NCBI GenBank assembly: GCA_016719135.1
Contig: JADKAV010000011.1
Span: 11,342 to 75,341 of the forward strand
Source: Micrococcales bacterium
Lineage (GTDB): Bacteria > Actinomycetota > Actinomycetes > S36-B12 > UBA10799
Reading direction: 5' to 3'
DNA length: 64,000 nt
Part shown: piece after piece, positions 43,084-51,821 of the stretch
How positions within the stretch are numbered: position 1 is the first letter of the stretch
Layout: each line of letters opens with the position of its first letter
Position numbers and translations under genes: made by a program
The notes under the pieces: model-generated
The model's input: only the letters and a program-made list of their open reading frames with translations
Database searches by the model: none
What the model was told of the DNA's origin: nothing

Positions 43084-44067
43084 CTATTCCCCGCGACGCC
43101 CGAGTCCGTTCAGCCGCCTGCCTCGCAGGCTTCTGGCGCCCGGGTTCGTGGCGATCAGCGTCGCTAGTGCGATCAAGCCGAGGGCCAGCCACTGCGGCCA
43201 GCCGAAGGTGATCCCTTCCGCCGGGGCAGCCAGGTCCAGAATCACCGAACCGAGCAGTTGCCCGGCGATCGACAGCAGGCCGAAGACCAGGACTCCCACC
43301 CCGCGCACCGCCCACGCGGCCAGCGCGATGAAGGCCACCCCGATAGGTCCGCCGAGATACAGCCACCATTGATCGGGCCATGTCAGGAATTCATCCACTG
43401 CGATCCCAATCGACGCTAGTGACAGCACGAACAGAGCGGTGAATCCCACCAGAAAATTGACGCCTGTCGCGGCCAGCGGTTGATGGGTTGACGCCGCGAC
43501 CCTGCCGTTGATCGCCTGCTGCACCGCCACACCCAAGCCGGCCGTCACGGCCAGGACCGCCACCCAGGAGATGTCGCCGCCGGCTGATTCCACCCCGGCC
43601 ACCGCAACGGCGAGCAGGGCCAGTCCCGCGGCCAGCACCCGCCGGATGCTCAACGGCATATGTCCGGCCGGGCTCAATCCGGCCCGGTCCACGAAAAGTG
43701 AGCCGCTCACCTGTCCGGCGACGACAGCAACGGTGAACACGGTGACCCCGACGGCCGGCACCACCAAGCCCTGGGTCGTGACCAACCAGGCGCCACCGAA
43801 GCCCCCGAGCAAATGCCACCGGCGCAGTCCACCCGATCTGACGGTTGACGGCAGTGAGGCGACCGCGGCCCGGAGATCGGAGCGCGCGCCGACGATCGCC
43901 CAGACGAGGATCAAGCCGGTTCCGAAACTGATCGCCGCCGCAAACAAGCCACCGCCAACCTGTTCGGCCAATTGTGCATTGATCCTGGCCTGGGCAGCGG
44001 CCAGCACCCCCACAGCGAGCGCTGCGACGATCATGATCAGACGGCGTTGCCGGCTTTCGGGCACCAT
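43084..44067 (-). CDS. DMT-superfamily transporter (DUF606/YdcZ type)
   Basis: A 327-residue membrane protein of about ten helices formed by two repeats. The first repeat begins 'MIVAALAVGVLAAAQARINA' and contains 'SFGTGLILVW', 'RRWHLLGGFGGAWLVTTQGL' and 'TVFTVAVVAGQVSGSLFVDR'. The second begins 'AVTAGLGVAVQQAINGRVAA' with the same N-G-R/N-A-Q loop and 'GVLVFGLLSIAGQLLGSVIL'. The repeated Q-x-x-x-N after helix 1 and G-Q-x-x-G-S-x-x-x-D in helix 4 are the DUF606 hallmarks. Likely exporter or importer of a small metabolite, substrate unknown. The ATG at 44067 is where the family starts. Confidence 0.87.
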   Translation of the reverse strand: MVPESRQRRLIMIVAALAVGVLAAAQARINAQLAEQVGGGLFAAAISFGTGLILVWAIVGARSDLRAAVASLPSTVRSGGLRRWHLLGGFGGAWLVTTQGLVVPAVGVTVFTVAVVAGQVSGSLFVDRAGLSPAGHMPLSIRRVLAAGLALLAVAVAGVESAGGDISWVAVLAVTAGLGVAVQQAINGRVAASTHQPLAATGVNFLVGFTALFVLSLASIGIAVDEFLTWPDQWWLYLGGPIGVAFIALAAWAVRGVGVLVFGLLSIAGQLLGSVILDLAAPAEGITFGWPQWLALGLIALATLIATNPGARSLRGRRLNGLGRRGE

Positions 44068-44213
44068 CGCATTATGCGTGGTGGGCTGCTGAGCAGCGAC
44101 GGGCCGCCGCCACAAGCGTGCCCAACTGCGAAACCTGCCTGTCACCGACCGCCGACGCTTGTGCGCTCATGATCTTCAGCCGTGCGGCCGACGAAGAGGA
44201 TGTGCAGACTTCC

Positions 44214-44444
44214 GTGACACCGGGCTGATACCCGGATCCATGGATCGCCGGCAACTCCCGGTGGTGGACCGGGCACGACTGGACGCATCTGTCCGTTTCG
44301 GTGCAGCAGAGAACTCCCATCGAGCTACCCGAACTGCCCTCGATGAAACAACGTCTGTCGGCATGGATCAACGCCCACGGCCATCATCGCGACCGCGACC
44401 CGGCATTGACAAATGAGAACCCCGGTGATCGTGTCGAGGCATGA
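44214..44444 (+). pseudogene. DUF2510-domain small protein with TGA in place of the signature Trp
   Basis: Translation from the GTG at 44214 gives V-T-P-G, a TGA (44226–44228), then 'YPDPWIAGNSRWWTGHDWTH' and 'LSVSVQQRTPIELPELPSMK' to a TGA at 44442–44444. DUF2510 begins 'PGWYPDP' and ends 'RWWDG-x-x-W-T', so the TGA stands exactly where the conserved Trp codon TGG should be. After it the frame remains protein-like for 71 codons, and its stop overlaps the ATG of the oxidoreductase (ATGA), a genuine gene-pair layout. It is either a recent nonsense mutation (one base), a sequencing error, or UGA read-through. Confidence 0.65.
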
Positions 44445-45364
44445 CGCGCGCAGTGATGTACAGCGAATTCGGTGACCTTGACGTCCTGAAGCTCGGTGAG
44501 GCCGACCTCCTCCCGATGGGCCCCGATACCGTCCGGCTCAAGGTTGCGGGTGCGGGCATCAATCCCGTGGACTACAAGGTCATGGGCGGAGGCCTTGCGA
44601 ATGCCTTCGAGCACCACTTCCCGATCGTTGCGGGCTGGGATGTGGCCGGCGAGGTGTTGGAAGTCGGACCGTCCGTTTCAGAGGTGTCACCCGGTGACCG
44701 CGCCTACGCCTATGCGCGGCTGGACGTTATTCAGCACGGAACGATGGCCGACGAGGTAGTGCTGCCGGTGCGCGTCGTTGCGAGGGCACCGGAAACCATC
44801 GATCTGGTCCATGCGGCAGCCGTCCCACTGACGGGTCTCACCGCGATGCAGTTGCTTCGTCGTCTCGACCTACACCTTGACGAGACCGTCTTGGTCCACA
44901 ACGCGTCCGGCGGGGTCGGCCAGTTCGCCGTGCAACTTGCTCGCCTCGCTGGTGCGCGGGTGATCGGTACCGCTTCGGCAGGCAACCACGAACACTTGCG
45001 TTCGTTGGGCATTGAGCCGGTGGAGTACGGCGACGGAATGGTCGAGGCTGTTCGAGCGCTGGCACCGCAAGGAGTCGACGTCGTGGTCGATCTGATCGGC
45101 GGCGTCCTCGATACCTCGGATGTGCTACTCGCGCGCAACGCCCGCGTCGGTTCGATCACCGATGCCAAAGGCGCTCTGAGCAGGGGCGGGGTGTACCACT
45201 TCGTTCGGCCGTCGGGCGAGGATCTCGCAGATCTGGCGAACCTGATCAATGCCGGTGACCTCAAAGTGGACCTTGCTGGGACGTACCCGTTCGAGCGAGC
45301 TGCCGATGCCTATCGGGAACTCCAGCAAGGTCACGTTCGCGGGAAACTGGTGCTCACACCCTGA
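44441..45364 (+). CDS. Zinc-less medium-chain (quinone) oxidoreductase
   Basis: A 307-residue NADPH-dependent MDR-family reductase. N-terminal GroES-like domain ('MTRAVMYSEFGDLDVLKLGE', 'GAGINPVDYKVMGG', 'FPIVAGWDVAGEVLEVGPSV'), then a Rossmann domain ('LTGLTAMQLLRRL', 'ETVLVHNASGGVGQFAVQLA', 'GARVIGTASAGNHEHLRSLG') and the C-terminal 'FERAADAYRELQQGHVRGKL'. It lacks the zinc ligands of alcohol dehydrogenases, so it probably reduces quinones or enals. It is full-length, unlike the truncated relative at 5.0–5.8 kb. It overlaps the broken DUF2510 gene by 4 bases. Confidence 0.93.
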   Translation: MTRAVMYSEFGDLDVLKLGEADLLPMGPDTVRLKVAGAGINPVDYKVMGGGLANAFEHHFPIVAGWDVAGEVLEVGPSVSEVSPGDRAYAYARLDVIQHGTMADEVVLPVRVVARAPETIDLVHAAAVPLTGLTAMQLLRRLDLHLDETVLVHNASGGVGQFAVQLARLAGARVIGTASAGNHEHLRSLGIEPVEYGDGMVEAVRALAPQGVDVVVDLIGGVLDTSDVLLARNARVGSITDAKGALSRGGVYHFVRPSGEDLADLANLINAGDLKVDLAGTYPFERAADAYRELQQGHVRGKLVLTP

Positions 45365-45437
45365 TTGCGTCGGTGCGCATAGTGGTGAATCGGGGAGTCG
45401 CCGACGCCCCGACGTGGACGGGCGTGAAAGCCAACGG

Positions 45438-45484
45438 CAAGGGTGGCGGCCGAGATCGTCCCACCGGGGACTCGGCCACCCTTG
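45438..45484. terminator. Bidirectional hairpin between convergent genes
   Basis: CAAGGGTGG…CCGAG (45438–45454, with a three-base bulge) pairs with CTCGGCCACCCTTG (45471–45484). It lies between the ends of the oxidoreductase gene and the convergent M15 peptidase gene and can terminate both. Confidence 0.75.
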
Positions 45485-45537
45485 CGCCCCCTTCAAGCCT
45501 TCTGCATGTCCGACCGACCCCTCCCGGAGGTTTCGGT

Positions 45538-46278
45538 CTACGTCGGACGCGACGGGTAACCGGTATCGAAATGCTGATAATCCGGGGTGGCGATGTCCTG
45601 CCAGATCCAGCCCCGCTTCGTAAAGGCTTTCCAGACCTTGCCGCCTTCGAGGATTTTGCCCTTCCCCGGGGTGCGGGCAGCGTGCTTGGCCGTCGGCATG
45701 AAGCAGTTGCACCGGGGATCCAGCCACGGGTTCTCGCGCGGGTTGATATCCACTGCCCGGCCGTTCGCGTGCGGGGAGTCAGCGGCTGCCGCGTTTGCCT
45801 GCCCGGCCGAACGGCAGTTGTACGCCGAGGTGTTGTCGGCAGCCATGCTGGCGTTGTCGTCACCGCCGAACTCTTCGATCGGCTTCATCGAACGGATCGG
45901 GAAACCGGCGTCGAAGATGTCAGCAAAGATCGCCGCCACATCGTCGGCCACATCCCGGTTCACCACCAGGACTCCGCGCTTGACGGCGCCGTTCCACCCG
46001 TGGAAGTTGACGTCGATGCGGCGCAGATCCCGACGGCCCGCAGGGCAACCCGAGCGCACGACCCCGGCCGCGCGCATCGCCGCCCATTGATCGTCGGGGA
46101 TGCGTTGAATGTGTGGGTCGGCGCTTGCCGGGCTCGGGTCTGCGGACGGACTCGTTTCGCGTGTCGTCGGTAGGGTCTCGGTTGTCGTCGGCGCGTCTGT
46201 TGTCGTGGCGCAGGCGGTGACAAGCAGCACCAGAGCAACGCCGCCCAACCACCTGATCACCCGACCATCATCGCGCAC
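45538..46278 (-). CDS. M15-type (VanY/DdcY-like) D-Ala-D-Ala peptidase lipoprotein
   Basis: 246 residues. The N-terminal lipobox 'VALVLLVTACATT' predicts a lipid-anchored extracellular protein, followed by a Thr/Ser/Pro-rich linker to about residue 55. The M15 zinc-peptidase motifs follow: 'NADVADDVAAIFADIFDAGF'-like helix region ('NRDVADDVAAIFADIF'), 'DSPHANGRAVDINPRENPW' (the S-x-H-x-x-G-x-A-x-D zinc site) and 'YQHFDTG' (the second His). It would trim peptidoglycan stem peptides. It is divergent from the Abhydrolase_9 gene across a repeat-filled spacer. Confidence 0.88.
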   Translation of the reverse strand: MRDDGRVIRWLGGVALVLLVTACATTTDAPTTTETLPTTRETSPSADPSPASADPHIQRIPDDQWAAMRAAGVVRSGCPAGRRDLRRIDVNFHGWNGAVKRGVLVVNRDVADDVAAIFADIFDAGFPIRSMKPIEEFGGDDNASMAADNTSAYNCRSAGQANAAAADSPHANGRAVDINPRENPWLDPRCNCFMPTAKHAARTPGKGKILEGGKVWKAFTKRGWIWQDIATPDYQHFDTGYPSRPT

Positions 46279-46405
46279 CGTCGACTGGTCAATCAGGATC
46301 GGCGCAGAAGCTCGTCGCGGCCCGCTGCCGATCTGGAATTTGAATCAAGAGCCTGTGGCAGCCGTCGAGGTAAGGCGTCTGCGTTCTTGCCGGGGGCGGG
46401 GTATC

Positions 46406-46827
46406 GAGAAGGACTTCGGTCAGATCTGGTCACTGGCCGACCTCCCACGTCCAAAGTCGCTCCCCACCCAGCCCCGCAGCCCGACGGGCGGGACGTCAAG
46501 AAGGACTTCGGTCAGATCCGGTCACTGGCTGACCTCCCGCGTCCAAAGTCCCCGCGCCCCCAGCCGCGCAGCCCCGGGCCGAGTCTCGAGAAGGACTTCG
46601 GACGGATCCGGTCACTGGCCGACCCCCCACGTCCAAAGTCCCCGCGCCCAGGCCAGCCGCGCAGCCCCGGGCCGAGTCTCGAGAAGGACTTCGGTCAGAT
46701 CTGGTCACTGGCCGACCTTCCGCGTCCAAAGTCCCCGCGCTCAGGCATCAAGCCCGGGCCGGGGGAGGGGTATCGAGAAGGACTTCGGTCAGATCCGGTC
46801 ACTGGCTGACCTCCCACGTCCAAAGTC
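46406..46827 (+). repeat. Five-copy, ~92-bp tandem array of hairpin-forming repeats
   Basis: Copies of a conserved 53-bp core start at about 46406, 46498, 46588, 46681 and 46775 (spacings 92, 90, 93, 94). Each core has GAAGGACTTCGGTCAGATC, then GGTCACTGGC, GACCTCCC and CGTCCAAAGTC. GGACTTCGG pairs with CCAAAGTCC and GGTCAG with CTGACC, so every copy can fold as a hairpin. The spacings are not all multiples of three, so the array is not a coding repeat although frames stay open through it. It fills most of the 685-bp divergent spacer. Confidence 0.88.
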
Positions 46828-46963
46828 CCCGCCCCCACCCAGTCGCGCAAGCGGTCATGCCCCGGGTCGGCACCCGACGTACTGCCCCCGGCCTGAGCCG
46901 CCGAGGGCGCTCACTAGTCAACCTCGAACGCAAAGGCAGCGATTCGGCACTGAAACCGACACA

Positions 46964-49051
46964 ATGTTCCCCATGCCAATGGGGAGAATTCTGGTGGACG
47001 GCCTGCTGCGCCACTTCACCACCGATCAGGCTGTAAGGGCCGGTGTGATCACGGCCGCCTGGGCAGCCTCTGCGAGCTATTCGCGAGGGCTGTTGCCACG
47101 CACTCCCGTGCAGCAGGCCGGCGTCACCGGGGTGAGCGTCACCGCGTACTACGCCTTGGGCGCCACGACCTGGGCGACGATCTCCAGCGCGGCCGCCGGA
47201 ACCCCGGGGTCTCGACCCGGACCCCGCGCGCGCCTGGTGGCAGCCGCAGTGGCATCGGTCGGCGGCAAGATCGGCGAGCTGTCGATGCGGGAGACCAGCG
47301 CCCAGAGCCTCGAAGGCGGGATCGCCTGGTCGGAGGCGAAACTGCTCTCGGTGGTGGGTCTGGCCGGCGGGCTGGTGACCGCCAGCGACCTGCTGGCGCA
47401 CAACGTCCTGAAACTGCAGCGAAACCCGGGCACGACGCTGGCCCTGGACCTGACGATGGGCGCGGCGATGGCGGGGGGGTCGTATCTGCGCCGGCTTCGC
47501 AGGGCCCGGCGTTACCACGCCGACAACGCCACCGGCCATGAACACAAGCCCAAGGGCTCGACCCCGTTGCCCAAGCGCCTGCGCACAGCGGCTGTCGTGG
47601 GCTCGACCATCGCCGGTTCCACCGTGGGCCTGGCGGCACTGGCCACCACAGAGCAGGCGGGGGCGCGACTGGTCACCCGCGGGGTCAACAAAGTGGCGGG
47701 GGCGGATACCGGGGAGTTCGGCGTGTTCGTCGGTCACGGCGTCATGTTCACCGCGATGGCCGGGCTGGGCGTCCTAGCGCTGCGGCAGATGCGCACCATG
47801 ACCGAGAAGAAGGCGCAAGCGCTGGAACCGGTCTACGAACAACCACCCACCTCACCGTTCGTCTCGTGCGGGCCGACCAGCGAGATCGGGTTCGAGGAGA
47901 TCGGCAAGGAGGGACGGCGCTTCGTCCTGATGCGGTTGAATCCGCAGGAGATCCAACAGATCATGGGCGGCACTGCCGACGAACCGGTGCGCATCGTGGT
48001 CCCGCGCGAAGGGTCCATCGGACAACGCGCTGAACTGGCGGTCCGCGAACTCGAAGCCACCGGCGGGCTACACCGCAGCATCATCTGCATCGCGTCGCCC
48101 ACCGGCGTCGGTTACGTCAACTACGTCATGGCTGAAGCCCTCGAGTATCTCAGCCACGGCAACTGCGCAATCGTCGTCCCGCAGTACGCCTATGTACCCA
48201 GTGCACTCGCACTCAACAAGACCACCGAGGGCGTGGAACTGCAGACCGCGGTGATCGAAGCCATCCGCAGCCGCATCGACGAGGTGAACCCCGAGCACCG
48301 CCCGCGCATCGTTCAGTTCGGGGAGAGCCTTGGAGCGCAAGTGGCCGCCGATGTCGCCGGCCCGCTGGGAGTGCCGCGTTTCGACGCGGTGGGCCTGGAG
48401 TCCGGGCTGTACCTCGGCGTGCCGTTCCGCAGCACGTTGTGGAAGGCGTGGCTGCGCGCATCCGAGAGCATGGCGGCCGGCGGCCGGTTACAGAACGTGT
48501 CCGAGGCCGGCGAATTGCGCCCAGGTTCCAGCCGACACATCATGATCAACCACCACGACGATCCGATCAACAAGTTCTCCTACCAGATGGTCGTGCAACG
48601 TCCATGGTGGTTCGGACCGCCGGCCACCCGACCCCCGAAAGTCCCCCAGGAGACGCTGTTCCGGCCGGTCATCAGTTTCGTGATTGCCCTGGTCGATCTG
48701 CTCAACGGGATGGACTCCAAACCAGGGGAGTTCCGGCTGCTCGCCCACGATTACCGCATCGATCTGAGGGAAGCGCTGGAAAAAACCTACGATCTTCCGG
48801 CCACACTGGAACAGCGCGATCTCATCGAATCGGCCCTACGCCGTCGCGAACAGGACTGGGCCGAGCGGCGACTGATCGCCCGGACCGGGGAGAAGGCGCT
48901 GCGTCAGCTGCGCGACACCATCAACTCCTGGGGGCAGGACAGCGTGAACCTGAAGCTCGACGAGATCCCCGCCGGTGACGAAGCATCGAGCCGGCTGATC
49001 GAATACCTCAACGCGAAGCTGGGTCAGTCAGGCTCCTCAACGATCGGCTGA
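46964..49051 (+). CDS. Membrane-bound alpha/beta hydrolase (Abhydrolase_9 family)
   Basis: About 695 residues. The N-terminal half is a membrane domain with several helices ('GVITAAWAASASYSRGLLPR', 'LSVVGLAGGLVTASDLLAHN', 'AAVVGSTIAGSTVGLAALAT'). Residues about 280–690 form the catalytic part: 'FVSCGPTSEIGFEEIGKEGR', 'IICIASPTGVGYVNYVMAEA', nucleophile elbow 'IVQFGESLGAQVAADV' (Ser near 454) and 'HIMINHHDDPINKFS' with candidate acid and His. This architecture is the actinobacterial Abhydrolase_9 family; substrates are unknown, perhaps envelope lipids. The start is uncertain: ATGs at 46964, 46973 and 46979 are all in frame and none has a good ribosome-binding site. The open frame runs upstream through the repeat array, which I exclude. 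Confidence 0.85.
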   Translation: MFPMPMGRILVDGLLRHFTTDQAVRAGVITAAWAASASYSRGLLPRTPVQQAGVTGVSVTAYYALGATTWATISSAAAGTPGSRPGPRARLVAAAVASVGGKIGELSMRETSAQSLEGGIAWSEAKLLSVVGLAGGLVTASDLLAHNVLKLQRNPGTTLALDLTMGAAMAGGSYLRRLRRARRYHADNATGHEHKPKGSTPLPKRLRTAAVVGSTIAGSTVGLAALATTEQAGARLVTRGVNKVAGADTGEFGVFVGHGVMFTAMAGLGVLALRQMRTMTEKKAQALEPVYEQPPTSPFVSCGPTSEIGFEEIGKEGRRFVLMRLNPQEIQQIMGGTADEPVRIVVPREGSIGQRAELAVRELEATGGLHRSIICIASPTGVGYVNYVMAEALEYLSHGNCAIVVPQYAYVPSALALNKTTEGVELQTAVIEAIRSRIDEVNPEHRPRIVQFGESLGAQVAADVAGPLGVPRFDAVGLESGLYLGVPFRSTLWKAWLRASESMAAGGRLQNVSEAGELRPGSSRHIMINHHDDPINKFSYQMVVQRPWWFGPPATRPPKVPQETLFRPVISFVIALVDLLNGMDSKPGEFRLLAHDYRIDLREALEKTYDLPATLEQRDLIESALRRREQDWAERRLIARTGEKALRQLRDTINSWGQDSVNLKLDEIPAGDEASSRLIEYLNAKLGQSGSSTIG

Positions 49052-49080
49052 GGAGACCTCGACTGTTTCCGGCTCCTACG

Positions 49081-51778
49081 ATGATCGTTGTGGAAGGTGG
49101 GGCTAGTCGGACTGTCCCGAGGGGCACGCAAGTCGCGCACTGGGTCCTCCTGGGCGTCTCCGGGGGGTGTGCCGCCGCGGCTGTCTGGGCATCCGTCAAC
49201 TCCCCGATCGCAGTCCCCGCTCCCGCGGCCCACGTATTGGCAGCCGGCTTCGCCATGATCGCCGCGATCGCGCTGGGATGGGCCGGATGGGAGCGAGCTC
49301 GCCGCGAGCAGGGCCGCCGTCTGTGGTTCTTGCTGATGACTGCGGGCGGCGTCATCTGGCTGGTCGGCCAGGCCGTGGGCTACTTCCTGACCCGGAACGG
49401 TGTTTTGCCTTTCGACCCCGCCATTGAGACGCTTCCACTGCTGATCGCACTGCCGCTGACGCTGACCGGCATCGTGGGTGTCGCCTGGCCGACGAACATG
49501 AGTCGGGACGACCGGTTGCGTTCAATCCTGGATATCTCGTTGGGGCTCGCCGCTCTGATGGTGATCTGGTCGCTGATCGTCATACCTCGTTGGGTCTTGC
49601 CCTCCGATCCCGGGCAGGCCGCGGTTTCACGCGCCGATCAATGGGTGCTGCTCATCGGGTTCGCCGTCATCCTCACCTTCTTGGTCCTGAACCGCAAACG
49701 AGGCGGACTGCCGCTGCCACAGATGCTGCTGCTGTTCGGCGGATTCACGATCCTGTTCATCAGCGACCCTGGCGGGAGAGTTCGGCGCCGACCGCTCACA
49801 TCACGTGACGCCGTCCATCTTCGGCTACTGGATCGCGACCTGTATGTTCGTCGCGATGCTCCAGCGCTCGCCGGCGGAGGCTGAGGGTGTGCGTCAGGAG
49901 GAGCAACGGGATCTGCTCGCGTTCCTCGCGCCGATGGCACTCATCGCCGTGGCCGGTTTGATCGTCATCCAGTTGGCCGCACAAAGCCGACCAGATTCGC
50001 TGCTGCTCAAGGTCGCACCCGTCCTCTGGGTTCTCGGCATTCTCGCGGTCGGCACCGCCAGCAGCACCCTGATGCGCAGACTGGGTGCGCAGATACAAGA
50101 GGCCACCTCCGATCAACTGACCCTCTCGGCCGAACAGGGCTGGATCAAGGTTCTGCTGCAAGACACCTCCTCCTTCGCATTCGTCCTGAACAGAGCCGGC
50201 GACACTGTCTACGCATCCCCGAGCACCACAGACATGTTCGGAGCGTCACCGGACTTCACTTCCATCGTGTGCAGTCCCTCTCGTAGCGACCTCCAAAGCC
50301 TGTTGGCAGGTGTCACCCGGCAGGCCATACGCCCAGGACCACACGAGATGCTGCTCGATTCACCGTCCGGGCGGCGCGAGTTGGAGGTTCACATACGCCC
50401 GGTACGCGACATCGACTTCGACGGGTTTGTGATTACCGGCGAGGATGTCACCGAAACTCGGCTGCTGGAAGCCCGCCTGGAATCGACGGGTCAACACGAT
50501 CAGCTCACCGGGCTCCTATCACGCGAGGCGATGATCACAAAGATCTCCGGCAGTCTGCGCGGCCTCAGAACGCCGAACAACCTGGGCCTCGCGTTGATCG
50601 ACATAAACGACTTCGGCGCGTGGAACGACAGCCTCGGCCGGCAGGCGGGGGACGAGATCCTGCAGGTGGTTGCAGAGAAGCTGGAATTGATGCCCCGCAC
50701 GGCCACGGCGGTGGGGCGATACGCCGGTGATTCTTTCGGATTCATCATCGAGGGCGACAACGTGATCCAGTCGATGGAGACGTGCCTGGACCAACTCTCC
50801 GAGAGGCTGCAGGGCGTCATCCTCAGCAACGGTTCGGAAGTCGACCTCCGGTTCCGCGCCGGATACGCGGTGACCGATGGCACAACCGTGCGCTCTTCGG
50901 CTGAAGAGCTGGTTGAGCGAGCCGACATCGCTCTGCGGAGGTCCCGACATAGTCGCCAGTCGACCCGAGTTGCCTATCGCCCAGGCATGAACGAAGACCT
51001 GATCCGACGGCTCACCGCCGAGCGGACGGTGCACGACGCGCTGGCCCGCGATCGACTGCGGGTGTACTACCAGCCGATCGTCTCACTGGTCGACGGACAT
51101 GTCAGCCGGGTCGAGGCACTGGTAAGGATTCACACGGCAAACGGCGTCGTCCTGGGGCCTGAGGAATTCCTGGAAGCTGCCGAGCACAGCCGGCGACGGC
51201 AAGCCGTGGATCGTCGAGTACGGGAGATCGCAGCGGGCGATTGGCAGGCGATCGCGGAAGCCACACACGAGGATCTGCGGATCAACGTGAATGTGACCGA
51301 GGCCGACCTGAACGCGGATCTGGTCGACGAGATGACACCGCTCGTGGCGGGCCACCTCACCATCGAAGTCGTCGAGTCTGCAGTCCTTTCGAACCCCGAA
51401 CAGGCCCACCATGTCCTCGCTGCGATACGTCGCGCCGGGGCAACGGTAGCGATCGATGACTTCGGAACGGGCTACTCCTCGATGTCGCACATCGCGGGAC
51501 TGCCGTGCGACATCCTCAAGATCGATCGGAGCTTCGTGAATGCGATGTTGCACGAGCGCAAGTCGATGGCGTTGGTGCAGGCCATGATCCAGCTGGCTCA
51601 CGACCTAGGGCTGCAGGCCGTGGCTGAGGGCGTGGAGAACACCGAGCAGGAGGCGACACTGCGAGCCCTGGGCTGCGAAGCGGCGCAAGGGTTCCACTAT
51701 TCCAGGCCCGTCCCCCTGGACCAACTGTTGGTTTGGCTGTTCGAACGCGAGGAGCGCGGCGCTTCAAGGTCGCGCTGA
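49081..51778 (+). pseudogene. TM–PAS–GGDEF(degenerate)–EAL protein, single-base frameshift (copy 1)
   Basis: One gene of about 899 residues in two frames. Frame 1 from 49081 encodes an N-terminal membrane sensor ('WVLLGVSGGCAAAAVWASV', 'LPLPQMLLLFGGFTILFIS'). Deleting one base at about 49765 joins it to frame 2 ('TLAGEFGADRSHHVTPSIFG', 'YWIATCMFVAMLQRSPAEAE'), as in the intact neighbour copy. Then come a PAS-like domain ('SSFAFVLNRAGDTVYASPST'), a GGDEF domain whose motif is 'YAGDSFGF' (no cyclase activity expected), and an EAL domain with 'VEALVRI', 'NVNVTEADL', 'EVVESAVLSN', 'IDDFGTGYSSM', 'DILKIDRSFV' and 'AEGVEN' intact. It would hydrolyse c-di-GMP. If expressed only from the GTG at 49805, it loses most of the membrane sensor. 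Confidence 0.85.
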
Positions 51779-51821
51779 GCACCAACAGGCTTGCGGGCAT
51801 CAGGCTCACTACGCTGACGGC

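Noticed and set aside
46387..46809. Coding repeats (a protein with 'EKDFGQI…SLADLPRPKSP' units)
   Set aside because: Spacings of 92, 90, 93 and 94 bp shift the frame between copies; conservation is in the DNA, and no start signal or domain supports translation.
46109..46963. N-terminal extension of the Abhydrolase_9 protein
   Set aside because: The frame is open, but it runs through the hairpin array and antisense to the M15 gene; the family's membrane domain starts after 46964.
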